A stretch of 52,333 bases of DNA from an uncultured Victivallis sp. (GTDB lineage Bacteria > Verrucomicrobiota > Lentisphaeria > Victivallales > Victivallaceae), in NCBI RefSeq assembly GCF_944391105.1, contig NZ_CALXSK010000024.1:1-52333 (forward strand), read 5' to 3'. This document shows positions 35,495-43,157 of the stretch, piece by piece. The notes below the pieces were generated by a model. That model had not been told where the DNA came from and did no database searches. It saw only the letters and a list, made by a program, of their open reading frames with translations. Position 1 is the first letter of the stretch, and the number at the start of each line of letters is the position of its first letter. The position numbers were made by a program, and so were the translations under genes.

Positions 35495-35745
35495 TCACAA
35501 ACGACTCCCTTGCCGATCCGAAAATGTCCCCACAACCCGGACGATTGAATTGTTGATCTCATAGTTTACACGTCCAAACCGTTTTTTTCAAACGCGGCGG
35601 CGGGTTTCGCACCGATTTTTATTCGGCTCCGGCAGATTTGCGCAGTTCTTTCGAGTCGGTCTCGCGGCGGCAGAACTCCCGGAGGGTCCGGAATGCGGAA
35701 CGAACCGCAGGCGGAGTTCATCCCGGCAGAGGTGCGGGGCGGAAT

Positions 35746-36345
35746 TCAATTCTCCTCAAGTTCGTCGATGATGGTTCTGAGCATGGAGACGCAGCGGCTT
35801 CTGGCTGTGTAAACCGTTGACACGGAAACATTCAGAAATTCCGCGACCTCTTCTGCCGGACGATTCTGAAGGGCATACATCTCGAACGCCAGCCAGGTGA
35901 CGGATTTGACCCGTTTCTTCAGCTCCGTGCACGCCATGGAGAACACGTGTTTCTCCCACTCCTCGTCCCAGGTCCGCTCCCACGCCTCGTCGGAAATGAT
36001 GTCCGGAAGCTGTTCCCGCAGTTCGAAGCGGGGGCGGTTGTGGTAGATGCGGATCGCATGATTCCGGATGATGCCGCGCAGAAAATGGCGGAAGCGGCCG
36101 TGGGCCGGATCGTAACGGAACATCACATGATCGGGAACGCGGTCGATCTCATATTTTCCGAGGATGTTCTTCCGGAAGATTTCGGTCATGACCTGCTGAA
36201 CGAGCTCCCGGCACTCATCGCCGGTCAGGCCGCAGTCGCGGCCGCACAACAGAATCAGCGGTTTGTATGCGGCGTAGAATTCGTTCCAGGAGAGTTCGTC
36301 GCCGGAGCGAACCTTGCGCAGCAGGGATTTTCTGGTCGTAAACAT
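35746..36345 (-). CDS. ECF-like RNA polymerase sigma factor next to a Ser/Thr kinase
   Basis: A 199-residue sigma-70-family protein. Region 2 is represented by WNEFYAAYKPLILLCGRDCG and ECRELVQQVMTEIF with a long insertion through YDPAHGRFRHFLRGIIRNHA, as in Planctomycetota-type sigma factors. Region 4 is MYALQNRPAEEVAEFLNVSV and STVYTARSRCVSMLR, a good DNA-binding helix-turn-helix. The ATG at 36345 has GGAGGCGCC. The kinase gene ends 61 bases upstream on the same strand, so they are probably co-expressed as a signalling pair. The 250 bases between 35495 and 35745 show no gene. Confidence 0.85.
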   Translation of the reverse strand: MFTTRKSLLRKVRSGDELSWNEFYAAYKPLILLCGRDCGLTGDECRELVQQVMTEIFRKNILGKYEIDRVPDHVMFRYDPAHGRFRHFLRGIIRNHAIRIYHNRPRFELREQLPDIISDEAWERTWDEEWEKHVFSMACTELKKRVKSVTWLAFEMYALQNRPAEEVAEFLNVSVSTVYTARSRCVSMLRTIIDELEEN

Positions 36346-36406
36346 GGCGCCTCCATGATGCTGTTTCATAAACTTACTATGGAACAACATCGCGGATCTT
36401 GCAGAG

Positions 36407-37954
36407 TCATTGAAAATTTTTTCCGAATTTCACCGTCCCGATCACCTGCTCGAACTGCTCACGCAACTCCGGAAACGTATTCACTGTTGCAGTCAGAGCG
36501 ATGGACACGGAATTTTTTCCCGTGGGGAGCACGTAGTTCAGAATCCGATATTTATCCGGTTCGTGGGAGAGATAGATTCTGATACCCGGCCGTCCATTGA
36601 CTTCGACGCGGGAGATCTCGTAAATCTCCGTCTTGAAAGCAAGTTCTCCCTGATACAGACTCTTTATCCCGATTCGCATATCATCATCGGACATGGCCAT
36701 AAGCTCCTGTCCGGGAAACGGCATGGACTGGATTGCGATGCTGTTGATAAAACCACCATCTGCGCTGGTGAGAATATAATCCGCCCCCATTTCGAGCAGG
36801 GCTTTGAGGAATTCGATCCGTTTCCGCTCCTGTTCACTCATCTCCTTTTGACTAATATCTTCAACGATTTGATTCACCGTTTCTTCGGTGATGGGGTCCC
36901 AGTTGAAAGGGATGGTCATGGAAAAGTCTGCCTGTTTGCTCTGGAACGTTTTGGTCTTTTCGTCCGCGAGATCGTACGGTTTCTCCGGCAGGAGCAGCCA
37001 GACGATCCCGCCGAACATGCAGAGGATCAGAAGTGCCGGAAGCCAGTGCCGACGCAGTTGCTTCCCCTGTCGCCTGAGAGAGCGGAACGCAAAGTCTCCG
37101 ACACGGCGCATCGTGTCGAAAAACCGATCTTTGCGGCTTTCTCCGTGCAGGATGATCCGCTCGGCGCGGTCGAGCAGCTGACGGATCTGCTGCGGGGAAC
37201 TGCAGCGCTCGGCCGGATCGGTTTCACACAGCGCGAGGCAGAGATGAACGAGCTGCTTCGAGCCGCTGTCCATCGGCATGTCCACGGGGAGCGAGGGAAA
37301 CTCCTCCGGCGATTTCCCGGTGAACGCGCAGTAGATCACTTTGCCGAGCGCATAGAAGTCCCCGCGGGAGACGACGGGGGCTTCCGCAGTGAAATTGTCC
37401 GACCGCATCTCCGGCGGCAGAAACGCCAGCGTTCCGGCCATGTGGGTGAGCATGGTCTGTTCGGAAGCCATCAGCCCCATGTCGCCGATGCGGGCTTTTC
37501 CGTTCACAAAGAGGATGTTTTCGGGTTTGATGTCGCGGTGGAAGAGGCCGGCGGCGTGGATGACGGACAACCCTTCGAGGATGTCGCGCGCGATCCGGAT
37601 GAGGGAGAGCGGCGGAATCCGTCCGGCGCGAAGACGGTACGCGAGCGTATCCGGCACGTAGGAATCGCCGTCGAGCACGGCGTTGTCCGCAGCGTCCATG
37701 GTATAGAAAAAATTTTCGTCATCCTCCCCGACATGGTGGATTTGCAGCAGTTCTGAACTGGTTTCGGTCAAGGAGCGGTAATAGGAGACGCCTTTGAGTT
37801 CACGCTTCCACTCTCCGCCGAGCTTCTGTTTCGGGATGATCTTGACTGCGATGATTTTGCCGGAGAGGTCGCGGCAGCGGTAAACCTCGCCCAGCGCACC
37901 GCAGCCGCAAAAAGTCAGCAATTCAAGCCCATGAAAATCGGTCCCGGTCCTCAT
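36407..37954 (-). CDS. Membrane-anchored Ser/Thr protein kinase
   Basis: A 515-residue Hanks-type kinase. The glycine loop is CGCGALGEVYRCRDL (16-30), the ATP Lys is K38 in IIAVKII, the catalytic loop is HRDIKPENILF (139-149), and the DFG equivalent is DMG (158-160). A transmembrane helix (WLPALLILCMFGGIVWLLLP, about 305-324) precedes an extracytoplasmic domain of roughly 190 residues (FSMTIPFNWDPITEETVNQI, INSIAIQSMPFPGQ) that may sense a signal. AAGGAGG precedes the ATG at 37954. The sigma factor gene follows directly and could be its target; the RiPP locus lies on the other side, divergent. Confidence 0.92.
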   Translation of the reverse strand: MRTGTDFHGLELLTFCGCGALGEVYRCRDLSGKIIAVKIIPKQKLGGEWKRELKGVSYYRSLTETSSELLQIHHVGEDDENFFYTMDAADNAVLDGDSYVPDTLAYRLRAGRIPPLSLIRIARDILEGLSVIHAAGLFHRDIKPENILFVNGKARIGDMGLMASEQTMLTHMAGTLAFLPPEMRSDNFTAEAPVVSRGDFYALGKVIYCAFTGKSPEEFPSLPVDMPMDSGSKQLVHLCLALCETDPAERCSSPQQIRQLLDRAERIILHGESRKDRFFDTMRRVGDFAFRSLRRQGKQLRRHWLPALLILCMFGGIVWLLLPEKPYDLADEKTKTFQSKQADFSMTIPFNWDPITEETVNQIVEDISQKEMSEQERKRIEFLKALLEMGADYILTSADGGFINSIAIQSMPFPGQELMAMSDDDMRIGIKSLYQGELAFKTEIYEISRVEVNGRPGIRIYLSHEPDKYRILNYVLPTGKNSVSIALTATVNTFPELREQFEQVIGTVKFGKNFQ

Positions 37955-37984
37955 TGAATTTCTCCTCCTTCTGTTTTGAACCAT

Positions 37985-38631
37985 TCCGGTTTAATCTAAC
38001 ATAAAAGTGTTTTATTTCCAGAACAGAAGCGGAAATTCCGGGAAAAATACCGGATGAGACTTTGACAAACGAAGACGTTGGGAATATATTGTTTACATGT
38101 CGGATTTTCCGGCAGTGTTGATGAAAATCATAGATCAGTCATCGGACTTGTACGATAAAACTTGCAACTCTTATCAGCCATTCAAGGATCCGAAAACTGA
38201 GCGTGCTTGGAATGATTGTGCCCGGACAATGGGTACGATTCTTTTTGCGCGTTCTGCTTTTTCGTTGAGTGGCGGGCTTGCAAGTGCCTTTTCGTGCAGC
38301 GGAAGAGTGGAGCGTGCTTTTTTTTGCTCTTTTTTTTGCCTTCCGTGTAAGATCGGCCTTTCGACAAGTCAGTAAGACACAGTAGAGAGGCGTTCCGGTC
38401 GGGAGCAGATTTCCGTCCGCACGAAGAAACTTGCAAGTACCACTCACTCGGCGGAAACCACCTGCCCGGCCGCTTCTCCATGAATAAGATCGGACGATAA
38501 CTTCTCAGCAGAGCGGAATTTCGGGAACCGCATGGGCCTGTCAATCCGCTGTTGCCGACAAAATGAGGAGGGGCGCGAGAAAACACCCGCGAATAATGAA
38601 CCGAAAGAAGGGAGGTGATCCGCCTGGACAT
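37985..38631. other. 647-base stretch without a supported gene
   Basis: A promoter (38062-38090) reads rightward. Downstream are two long T runs (near 38318-38338) inside GC-containing sequence, two copies of a CTTGCAAG palindrome core (near 38277 and 38430), and no open frame with a credible ribosome binding site. It may be the untranslated leader or a small RNA of the RiPP locus, or decayed sequence. Confidence 0.4.
38062..38090 (+). promoter_or_regulatory. Sigma-70 promoter facing the RiPP locus
   Basis: TTGACA (38062-38067) and TATATT (38085-38090) with a 17-base spacer. It points toward 38632-42599. Transcription would begin about 530 bases before the first small gene, leaving a long leader. 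Confidence 0.55.
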
Positions 38632-38751
38632 ATGAAAAATGCCTTGTCAGCCCAGACACGTACAAACCAACGTTATGGTAGTTTCTCATTTGGTCAAATA
38701 ACAGATTGGGTATCCGGAAAATCAGGATACGGAAATGGAGAGTTGTCATGA
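38632..38751 (+). CDS. Small coupled peptide ahead of the RiPP precursor
   Basis: A 39-residue reading frame starting MKNALSAQTRTNQRYGSFSF and ending SGYGNGELS. An unusually complete anti-16S sequence, GGGAGGTGATCC, lies upstream, though about 13 bases from the ATG. Its stop overlaps the precursor ATG (ATGA, 38748-38751), so translation could be coupled. The Gly/Ser/Tyr-rich end is peptide-like. It may be a second precursor, a leader peptide for regulation, or simply chance. Confidence 0.4.
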   Translation: MKNALSAQTRTNQRYGSFSFGQITDWVSGKSGYGNGELS

Positions 38752-38945
38752 AAAAAATAATTCGACCGATTGACCTTCAGGCCAAAACGACCCCGCTGGA
38801 TATCTCCGGCAAGTATAACTGGGAAAAACAGGTCTACGAGTATGATTCCTGCAAATTCGGAACGAACAATATGACCTCCATGGGAACCCGCTCAAGTACT
38901 ATCAATATACAGGATGACAATACTACGGACAGTTATACTGACTGA
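38748..38945 (+). CDS. Putative graspetide-type RiPP precursor peptide
   Basis: A 65-residue peptide. The N-terminal 42 residues (MKKIIRPIDLQAKTTPLDIS, then GKYNWEKQVYEYDSCKFGTN) would be the leader, and the C-terminal part from about residue 43 is extremely rich in Ser/Thr and Asp (TSMGTRSSTINIQDDNTTDS, then YTD). Side-chain hydroxyl donors followed by acidic acceptors are what ATP-grasp graspetide ligases join into ester macrocycles. GGAGAG five bases before the ATG supports the start. An attenuating hairpin follows at once, and an ATP-grasp ligase, exporter and protease gene come next. The product is unknown and no similar peptide comes to mind. Confidence 0.7.
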   Translation: MKKIIRPIDLQAKTTPLDISGKYNWEKQVYEYDSCKFGTNNMTSMGTRSSTINIQDDNTTDSYTD

Positions 38946-38960
38946 TCCACTTTACCGAAA

Positions 38961-38996
38961 CGAAGTGAACGCCAGTTCTTCGTTCACTTCGTTTTT
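38961..38996 (+). terminator. Hairpin terminator between precursor and ligase genes
   Basis: CGAAGTGAACG (38961-38971) pairs perfectly with CGTTCACTTCG (38981-38991), followed by five T. The loop is nine bases. In RiPP operons such a partial terminator raises precursor over enzyme mRNA. Confidence 0.88.
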
Positions 38997-39028
38997 CATC
39001 AACCTTTCAAGGCAGGATACATGGGAAA

Positions 39029-39952
39029 ATGATTTTTTTGCTCAGCAGCAAAATATCCGGTTCGAGCAACATGCTGATGGAGGTTTTTGCTGAACGCAAA
39101 CTCCCGGCATTTCGTTTCAATCTGGACATGTTCGACAATTACAGCCTCAACTGGAACAAGGATGAATTTGAAATATCCGATCCCGCTGGACGACATTGCC
39201 GATCGTCGGAAATTACGGCGATGGTTTTTTACAAGGGCTTGATTCCAATGTGGCAGTCATTTGACAACCGCCAGGAGTATCATGCTGAAAAAGATTGGTT
39301 GATCTCCTGGCTGAACAGGCTGTACGACTGCTTTATGTGCTATGGGGCGGAACATAACTTGATCCGCTTATGGCGTCCGCACGGATTTGGATACGCCAAA
39401 ACGTGGCAGATGAAGGTTGCAGAAAAATATTTTCACGTACCAGATTTCAAACTGCACTGGGGGTTCTCACTCCCATCCAAGCCGGTGATTGCCAAACCAT
39501 TGACGCAACGCCCCTTTTCCAACGGCGAAATGGCTTATGCAAAAATCGTCGATCAGGCGGCTCTCGATCCGTCGTGGCCGTGGTTCACCCAGGAAATAGC
39601 CGAAGGAAACCGCGACGCCACCGTTCTTTACATCAACGGTAACGTTCATTGTTATCAATTTGCCACACCCAGAGGGAGCTTGACAGACTGGCGGGTCACG
39701 CAGGGGACTCCGGACAATCGATGGATTCCGTGGTCCGCGGGCAGGGATTTTGAACGTAAAATCGACCTGTACATGCGGGATCTGAAGCTGAAATATGGGC
39801 GACTGGATTTTATCATCGGAGGAAGCGAACCGCAGTTCCTTGAAGTCAATCCGGAAGGACAATTCGGCTGGCTCGATGATGAAGACGGACTCCCCCTGCA
39901 CAATGAAGTGGCGGATGCCATTCTGGATCCGACATCAGTTGTCACACTTTAA
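39029..39952 (+). CDS. ATP-grasp peptide ligase (RimK/microviridin-type)
   Basis: A 307-residue ATP-grasp enzyme. After an N-terminal pre-grasp domain, VIAKPL (K156) is a candidate ATP-binding Lys, and WFTQEIAEGNRDATVLYING (186-205) matches the central strand pattern of the fold. YGRLDFIIGG (256-265) and PQFLEVNPEGQFGWLDD (268-284) hold the Asp/Glu/Asn metal ligands and the NP-x-GQ motif characteristic of graspetide maturases such as MvdC/MvdD. The length fits that group. It follows the precursor hairpin by 33 bases. It probably forms omega-ester or amide cross-links in the peptide. It is not ribosomal protein RimK, given the context. Confidence 0.83.
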   Translation: MIFLLSSKISGSSNMLMEVFAERKLPAFRFNLDMFDNYSLNWNKDEFEISDPAGRHCRSSEITAMVFYKGLIPMWQSFDNRQEYHAEKDWLISWLNRLYDCFMCYGAEHNLIRLWRPHGFGYAKTWQMKVAEKYFHVPDFKLHWGFSLPSKPVIAKPLTQRPFSNGEMAYAKIVDQAALDPSWPWFTQEIAEGNRDATVLYINGNVHCYQFATPRGSLTDWRVTQGTPDNRWIPWSAGRDFERKIDLYMRDLKLKYGRLDFIIGGSEPQFLEVNPEGQFGWLDDEDGLPLHNEVADAILDPTSVVTL

Positions 39953-40002
39953 AAAAGCCGAACCCGGGCTTCCGGGGAGATAGACACTGCAGAAAAGGCG
40001 GA

Positions 40003-40122
40003 ATGGGTGATTTTTGCAGAATGACGGAAGAATTCCCCCGCATTGCTCAAAACTCCACCTTCTCCGACCGTCTGAAGCCCCGTTTTTTCAGAAGAAAACA
40101 GAAGATCACATCCTGCTTTTAA
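40003..40122 (+). CDS. Possible 39-residue basic peptide
   Basis: A short open frame (MGDFCRMTEEFPRIAQNSTF, then SDRLKPRFFRRKQKITSCF) fills the gap between ligase and exporter genes. The tail is strongly basic and it ends 14 bases before the exporter ATG. The upstream GGCGG is too close to the start to be a good binding site. It may be chance. Confidence 0.2.
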   Translation: MGDFCRMTEEFPRIAQNSTFSDRLKPRFFRRKQKITSCF

Positions 40123-40135
40123 GAGGCTGGTCGAA

Positions 40136-41803
40136 ATGAAAATCAGCAAAGTGAAAGACTCCTTTTTCTGCATACTTCCCTTGCTGAATGTACCGGGGAT
40201 AGTTCGATACAGTCTCCTCCTGGTGTTGCATTCCGCACTGGTTGTGACGATACCTTTTCTTTCCGGAGCCTTTATCGACGCGCTGGTTTATGGCGGAACG
40301 GCGCTCGGGGTCTTTCTCTGTCTTGCCGGTTCTGCATTCACGGCATTGTTGCTGAACGTCTGGACAAGGGGTATGATTCAGAATATTGCCCGCCGGAAGG
40401 AACAGGATTTACAGTTGAGCCTCCTTCTGGCATTCCAGTCCCTGAAGCCCGGCGTGACGAATGGCTGCAAAACCGGAGAAGTTGCCATGAAGTTTTTCCG
40501 GGATACGGGAGTGGCGTCTATTTTTTTGAGCACGTACTATCCGATGCTGCTGGGCACAAGTACGAGCATTCTTCTGGCACTGGTGATGGTGCTCTGTAAA
40601 AATCCGCTGATCGCGCTGCTGTACCTTGTATTTCTGCCGTTGATGCTGGCGGCATTCCTGCCGTATACCGAACGTTTTCGACGTTTGAACCGAACGATAC
40701 GCACACTTTACGATAACTCGATGAACAAAGTTTTCGAATTCATGCTGATATTCCCTTTTCTCAAGTCGATGGATGCCGGAGAGCGGTATGTCAGCATTCC
40801 CGGGGCGAGATTCCGGGCGCTCCGGAAAATGAACCTTGAAAACGACCGCTGTGCAGTTCAGTTTGAAGGGACGAACAAACTCATTCTGTTTCTTGGAGAA
40901 TATTCCGTCCTCGGAGTTGCGGGATGGCTGGCCTGGAAAAAACACATTCCCGTGGGAGACATTGTCACATTTCAAATGCTTTTTCTTTCTGTGCTCAATG
41001 CCTTTTCCGGTCTGTTCCAACTTCTCCCATCCGTCGAGACGACTGCGGAAAGCGTGCGTTCCATGAATGAACTCTTGAAATCGAAAGATGTTGAAGATGT
41101 TTTGTCCGGCGAAATAATTCCTTCCGCCGGCGGAGATATATCCATCCGGCATCTTTCATTCCGCTATCCCCGGGCGGAGCGAAGGATATTCGAGGATTTC
41201 TCCTGTGAGATAAAAGGAGGCAGCGTCGTCGCCGTCACCGGAGCAAACGGAACCGGAAAAACAACTTTTCTTCATCTCATCACAGGGGATATCGAGCCGC
41301 AGTCCGGCAGCATCGTCATTGCGGGAAAAAAACTTGCACACTGGCAGAAGAGATCGTTCCGGCGCAAAACCGCTTCGGTATTTCAGGATTCCCTGCTGAT
41401 TACGGGAACCATCCGGGATAACATTACACTGAAAAATCAGAATTATTCAGAAGCTGAAATCGCAGACGCGCTCAGGCTCTCCGGAGCCGATTCGATTGTC
41501 AAACGCATGCCGGACGGGCTGGATCACCCGATCGGCGGAGAAGGCGGCGGACTCTCCGGCGGGGAACGGCAGAAGATCGCCATTGCCAGGGCTTTGATTC
41601 GCAGACCGGACATCTTGATATTCGATGAAGTCGTCAACCATCTGGACTATCAATCCCGCATGAAAATCAGGCAGCTGATTGTTCAGATGCGCGGAAAAAT
41701 GACGATATTTCTTGCCACACACGATCCTGATATGAGAAAACTCTGCGACCAGGAGATCTGTTTGAAGGAGACCAGCATCAACGGGAAGCCTCGAAAATGT
41801 TAA
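40136..41803 (+). CDS. ABC exporter (fused permease-ATPase) of the RiPP locus
   Basis: A 555-residue half-transporter. The first 330 residues contain about six membrane helices (YSLLLVLHSALVVTIPFLSG, ILLALVMVLCKNPLIALLYL and others); the ATPase has Walker A TGANGTGKTT, the signature LSGGERQKIAIARA, Walker B DILIFDEV and an H-loop in FLATHD. There is no C39 peptidase domain at the N-terminus, so it does not cut leaders itself. It would export the modified peptide or self-protect the cell. AAGAGG precedes the ATG. The protease gene overlaps its end by seven bases, so the two are translated together. Confidence 0.9.
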   Translation: MKISKVKDSFFCILPLLNVPGIVRYSLLLVLHSALVVTIPFLSGAFIDALVYGGTALGVFLCLAGSAFTALLLNVWTRGMIQNIARRKEQDLQLSLLLAFQSLKPGVTNGCKTGEVAMKFFRDTGVASIFLSTYYPMLLGTSTSILLALVMVLCKNPLIALLYLVFLPLMLAAFLPYTERFRRLNRTIRTLYDNSMNKVFEFMLIFPFLKSMDAGERYVSIPGARFRALRKMNLENDRCAVQFEGTNKLILFLGEYSVLGVAGWLAWKKHIPVGDIVTFQMLFLSVLNAFSGLFQLLPSVETTAESVRSMNELLKSKDVEDVLSGEIIPSAGGDISIRHLSFRYPRAERRIFEDFSCEIKGGSVVAVTGANGTGKTTFLHLITGDIEPQSGSIVIAGKKLAHWQKRSFRRKTASVFQDSLLITGTIRDNITLKNQNYSEAEIADALRLSGADSIVKRMPDGLDHPIGGEGGGLSGGERQKIAIARALIRRPDILIFDEVVNHLDYQSRMKIRQLIVQMRGKMTIFLATHDPDMRKLCDQEICLKETSINGKPRKC

Positions 41804-42483
41804 GTGTTATCATAATCTTTTTTCTGATGACAACAACCGGATTGGCGGTCTGTTTCCTTCTGGCAAAACGCCGCTCGAATCCGGAAAAAAAACTGTCAGA
41901 TCCGTCCATGCGGATTCTGACGGAATGGGATTTGCGGTGCATGGCATTTCACGAGTCCGGACATGCGGTGTGCTCCTGTTATCTTCCCGAACGAGAATTG
42001 CTCGTGAAGATCACCATCAATCCGTCTGAAGAATCGTTTGGTATGATAAGTACAGAGAGACGTCCTCATCATAACGAAACGGAAACCTCCCTGCGCAGCC
42101 GGATCTCAACGCTTTTAGCCGGTTCTCTTGCGGAAGAGCTTTTTTTGAATACCCGCACCACCGGCGGAATTCATGACTTTGCCGATGCGCGTTCCATAGC
42201 GGTTGATATGGTGACCAAGTTCGGCATGGGGAGGCGGCTCGGGAAAGTGGCGCCGGTTTCCGTTTACGATAACTCCTACCGCCTGTTCAGCGAGGAATAC
42301 CGGAGAAGAGCAGATGAAGACGCCATTGAGATCATCAGAGAAGCAGAGCTTGCCAGCCGGAATGTTCTCGTCTCGCATTCCAGTCTTGTTGTCGATCTGG
42401 CAGAATTGTTGCTTGAAAAACAAACTTTGAACAAAGATGAAATCATATCGTTCTTTCACTCTAAAGACAGGAGCAAACGATGA
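41797..42483 (+). CDS. Stand-alone membrane-anchored M41 (FtsH-type) peptidase
   Basis: A 228-residue zinc peptidase. A single N-terminal membrane helix (VIIIFFLMTTTGLAVCFLL) is followed by the FtsH peptidase domain without the AAA+ ATPase: AFHESGHAV carries HExxH (52-56), and TTGGIHDFADARSIAVDMVT with KFGMG (about 121-144) carries the third zinc ligand D127. Full FtsH is about 600-650 residues, so this is only its C-terminal third. Its gene overlaps the exporter by seven bases and a 39-residue membrane peptide by four. Leader removal from the RiPP is the natural guess. How it would gain substrate access without an ATPase is open. Confidence 0.88.
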   Translation: MLSVIIIFFLMTTTGLAVCFLLAKRRSNPEKKLSDPSMRILTEWDLRCMAFHESGHAVCSCYLPERELLVKITINPSEESFGMISTERRPHHNETETSLRSRISTLLAGSLAEELFLNTRTTGGIHDFADARSIAVDMVTKFGMGRRLGKVAPVSVYDNSYRLFSEEYRRRADEDAIEIIREAELASRNVLVSHSSLVVDLAELLLEKQTLNKDEIISFFHSKDRSKR

Positions 42484-42599
42484 AGTTCAAAGAGATTTCC
42501 GGCTGGATTCAAGCGGTTCTGGTACTCATCCTGCTCATGGAATTGTCATGGATGACGCTGGTAGGGATTTTGTTGTGCTTGAAAGAAGAATTGGATTAA
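42480..42599 (+). CDS. Small membrane peptide coupled to the M41 peptidase
   Basis: A 39-residue peptide, MKFKEISGWIQAVLVLILLM then ELSWMTLVGILLCLKEELD. One hydrophobic helix (about 10-33) is flanked by charged ends. Its ATG overlaps the peptidase stop (ATGA, 42480-42483), typical of coupled translation. It could assist or anchor the peptidase or exporter, or confer immunity. The hydrophobic pattern and coupling argue for a real gene, but the function is unknown. Confidence 0.6.
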   Translation: MKFKEISGWIQAVLVLILLMELSWMTLVGILLCLKEELD

Positions 42600-42837
42600 G
42601 ATTCAGTTGTACAATCCGTTTATCTCTGTATCCCGGATGAAATCGGCACTCCAGACAAATCCCCTCCCCGGAGAGATTGCGTCCCTCCGCGCTCCCGGAA
42701 TTGCGAAAGTAAGCGAGCGGCAACCTGGCGTCAGGAAGCGTCGTAGTGGAAAACACGTTTTGAATCCTGTTCCGAAAACGGGTTTCACTGTTTTGCCGCC
42801 TGTGACCAGGAACATTCCCCCGGACGGGAAAAGATGG

Positions 42838-42911
42838 AGCCGGCTGTCGGAATCGAACCGACGACCTGCTGATTACAAGTCAACCGCTCTAGCCAACTGA
42901 GCTAAGCCGGC
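42838..42911 (-). tRNA. tRNA-Thr (anticodon UGU)
   Basis: Read on the minus strand from 42911, GCCGGCT pairs with AGCCGGC to close the acceptor stem. The D arm is GCTC...GAGC, the anticodon arm GTTGA-CTTGTAA-TCAGC gives anticodon TGT, and the T arm is GTCGG-TTCGATT-CCGAC. Total 74 bases; CCA is encoded directly after (42835-42837). Confidence 0.97.
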
Positions 42912-42926
42912 AAATCCATTTGGTAT

Positions 42927-42955
42927 AATATAATCCCTCCATGCCGGTTGTGCAA
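42927..42955 (-). promoter_or_regulatory. Promoter of tRNA-Thr
   Basis: Read on the minus strand, TTGCAC (42955-42950) and TATATT (42932-42927) are 17 bases apart and the -10 lies 15 bases before the tRNA 5' end. Confidence 0.6.
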
Positions 42956-43014
42956 ATCATTCCAACCCGTTTTCCGTTGTTTTCCGACTCTCCCGAAATT
43001 TTGAAACCTTATCA

Positions 43015-43085
43015 ATGCAAAAATTGCATAAAAACAGAAAAAATTGTTTATTCTCTATTGACATTTGCATATTTTTTGGTATAAT
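43015..43085 (+). promoter_or_regulatory. Promoter and palindrome ahead of the fifth pseudopilin
   Basis: TTGACA (43058-43063) and TATAAT (43080-43085) are perfect with a 16-base spacer. ATGCAAAAATTGCAT (43015-43029) is a perfect palindrome 28 bases ahead of the -35. The surrounding 100 bases are AT-rich. A regulator binding here is not identified; AraC at 46691 is one candidate. Confidence 0.65.
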
Positions 43086-43157
43086 ATATGGGTAACAGAA
43101 GGGAACAACACGATCTCCAAACATTTTGGTTCGTTTAAAATGCAAAGGGACGAAACT

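Noticed and set aside
38097..38375. A 92-residue frame whose ATG coincides with the expected start of transcription
   Set aside because: It could be leaderless, but the sequence is dominated by Phe/Cys/Ser from T-runs, it has no domain and it ends without a neighbour; left as unexplained leader.
38182..38631. A 149-residue minus-strand frame with Lys runs
   Set aside because: Lysines derive from the T-runs and there is no supported start.
42607..42900. A 97-residue plus-strand frame ending SRLSESNRRPADYKSTALAN
   Set aside because: Its end is the translation of the antisense of tRNA-Thr, a well-known annotation artefact.
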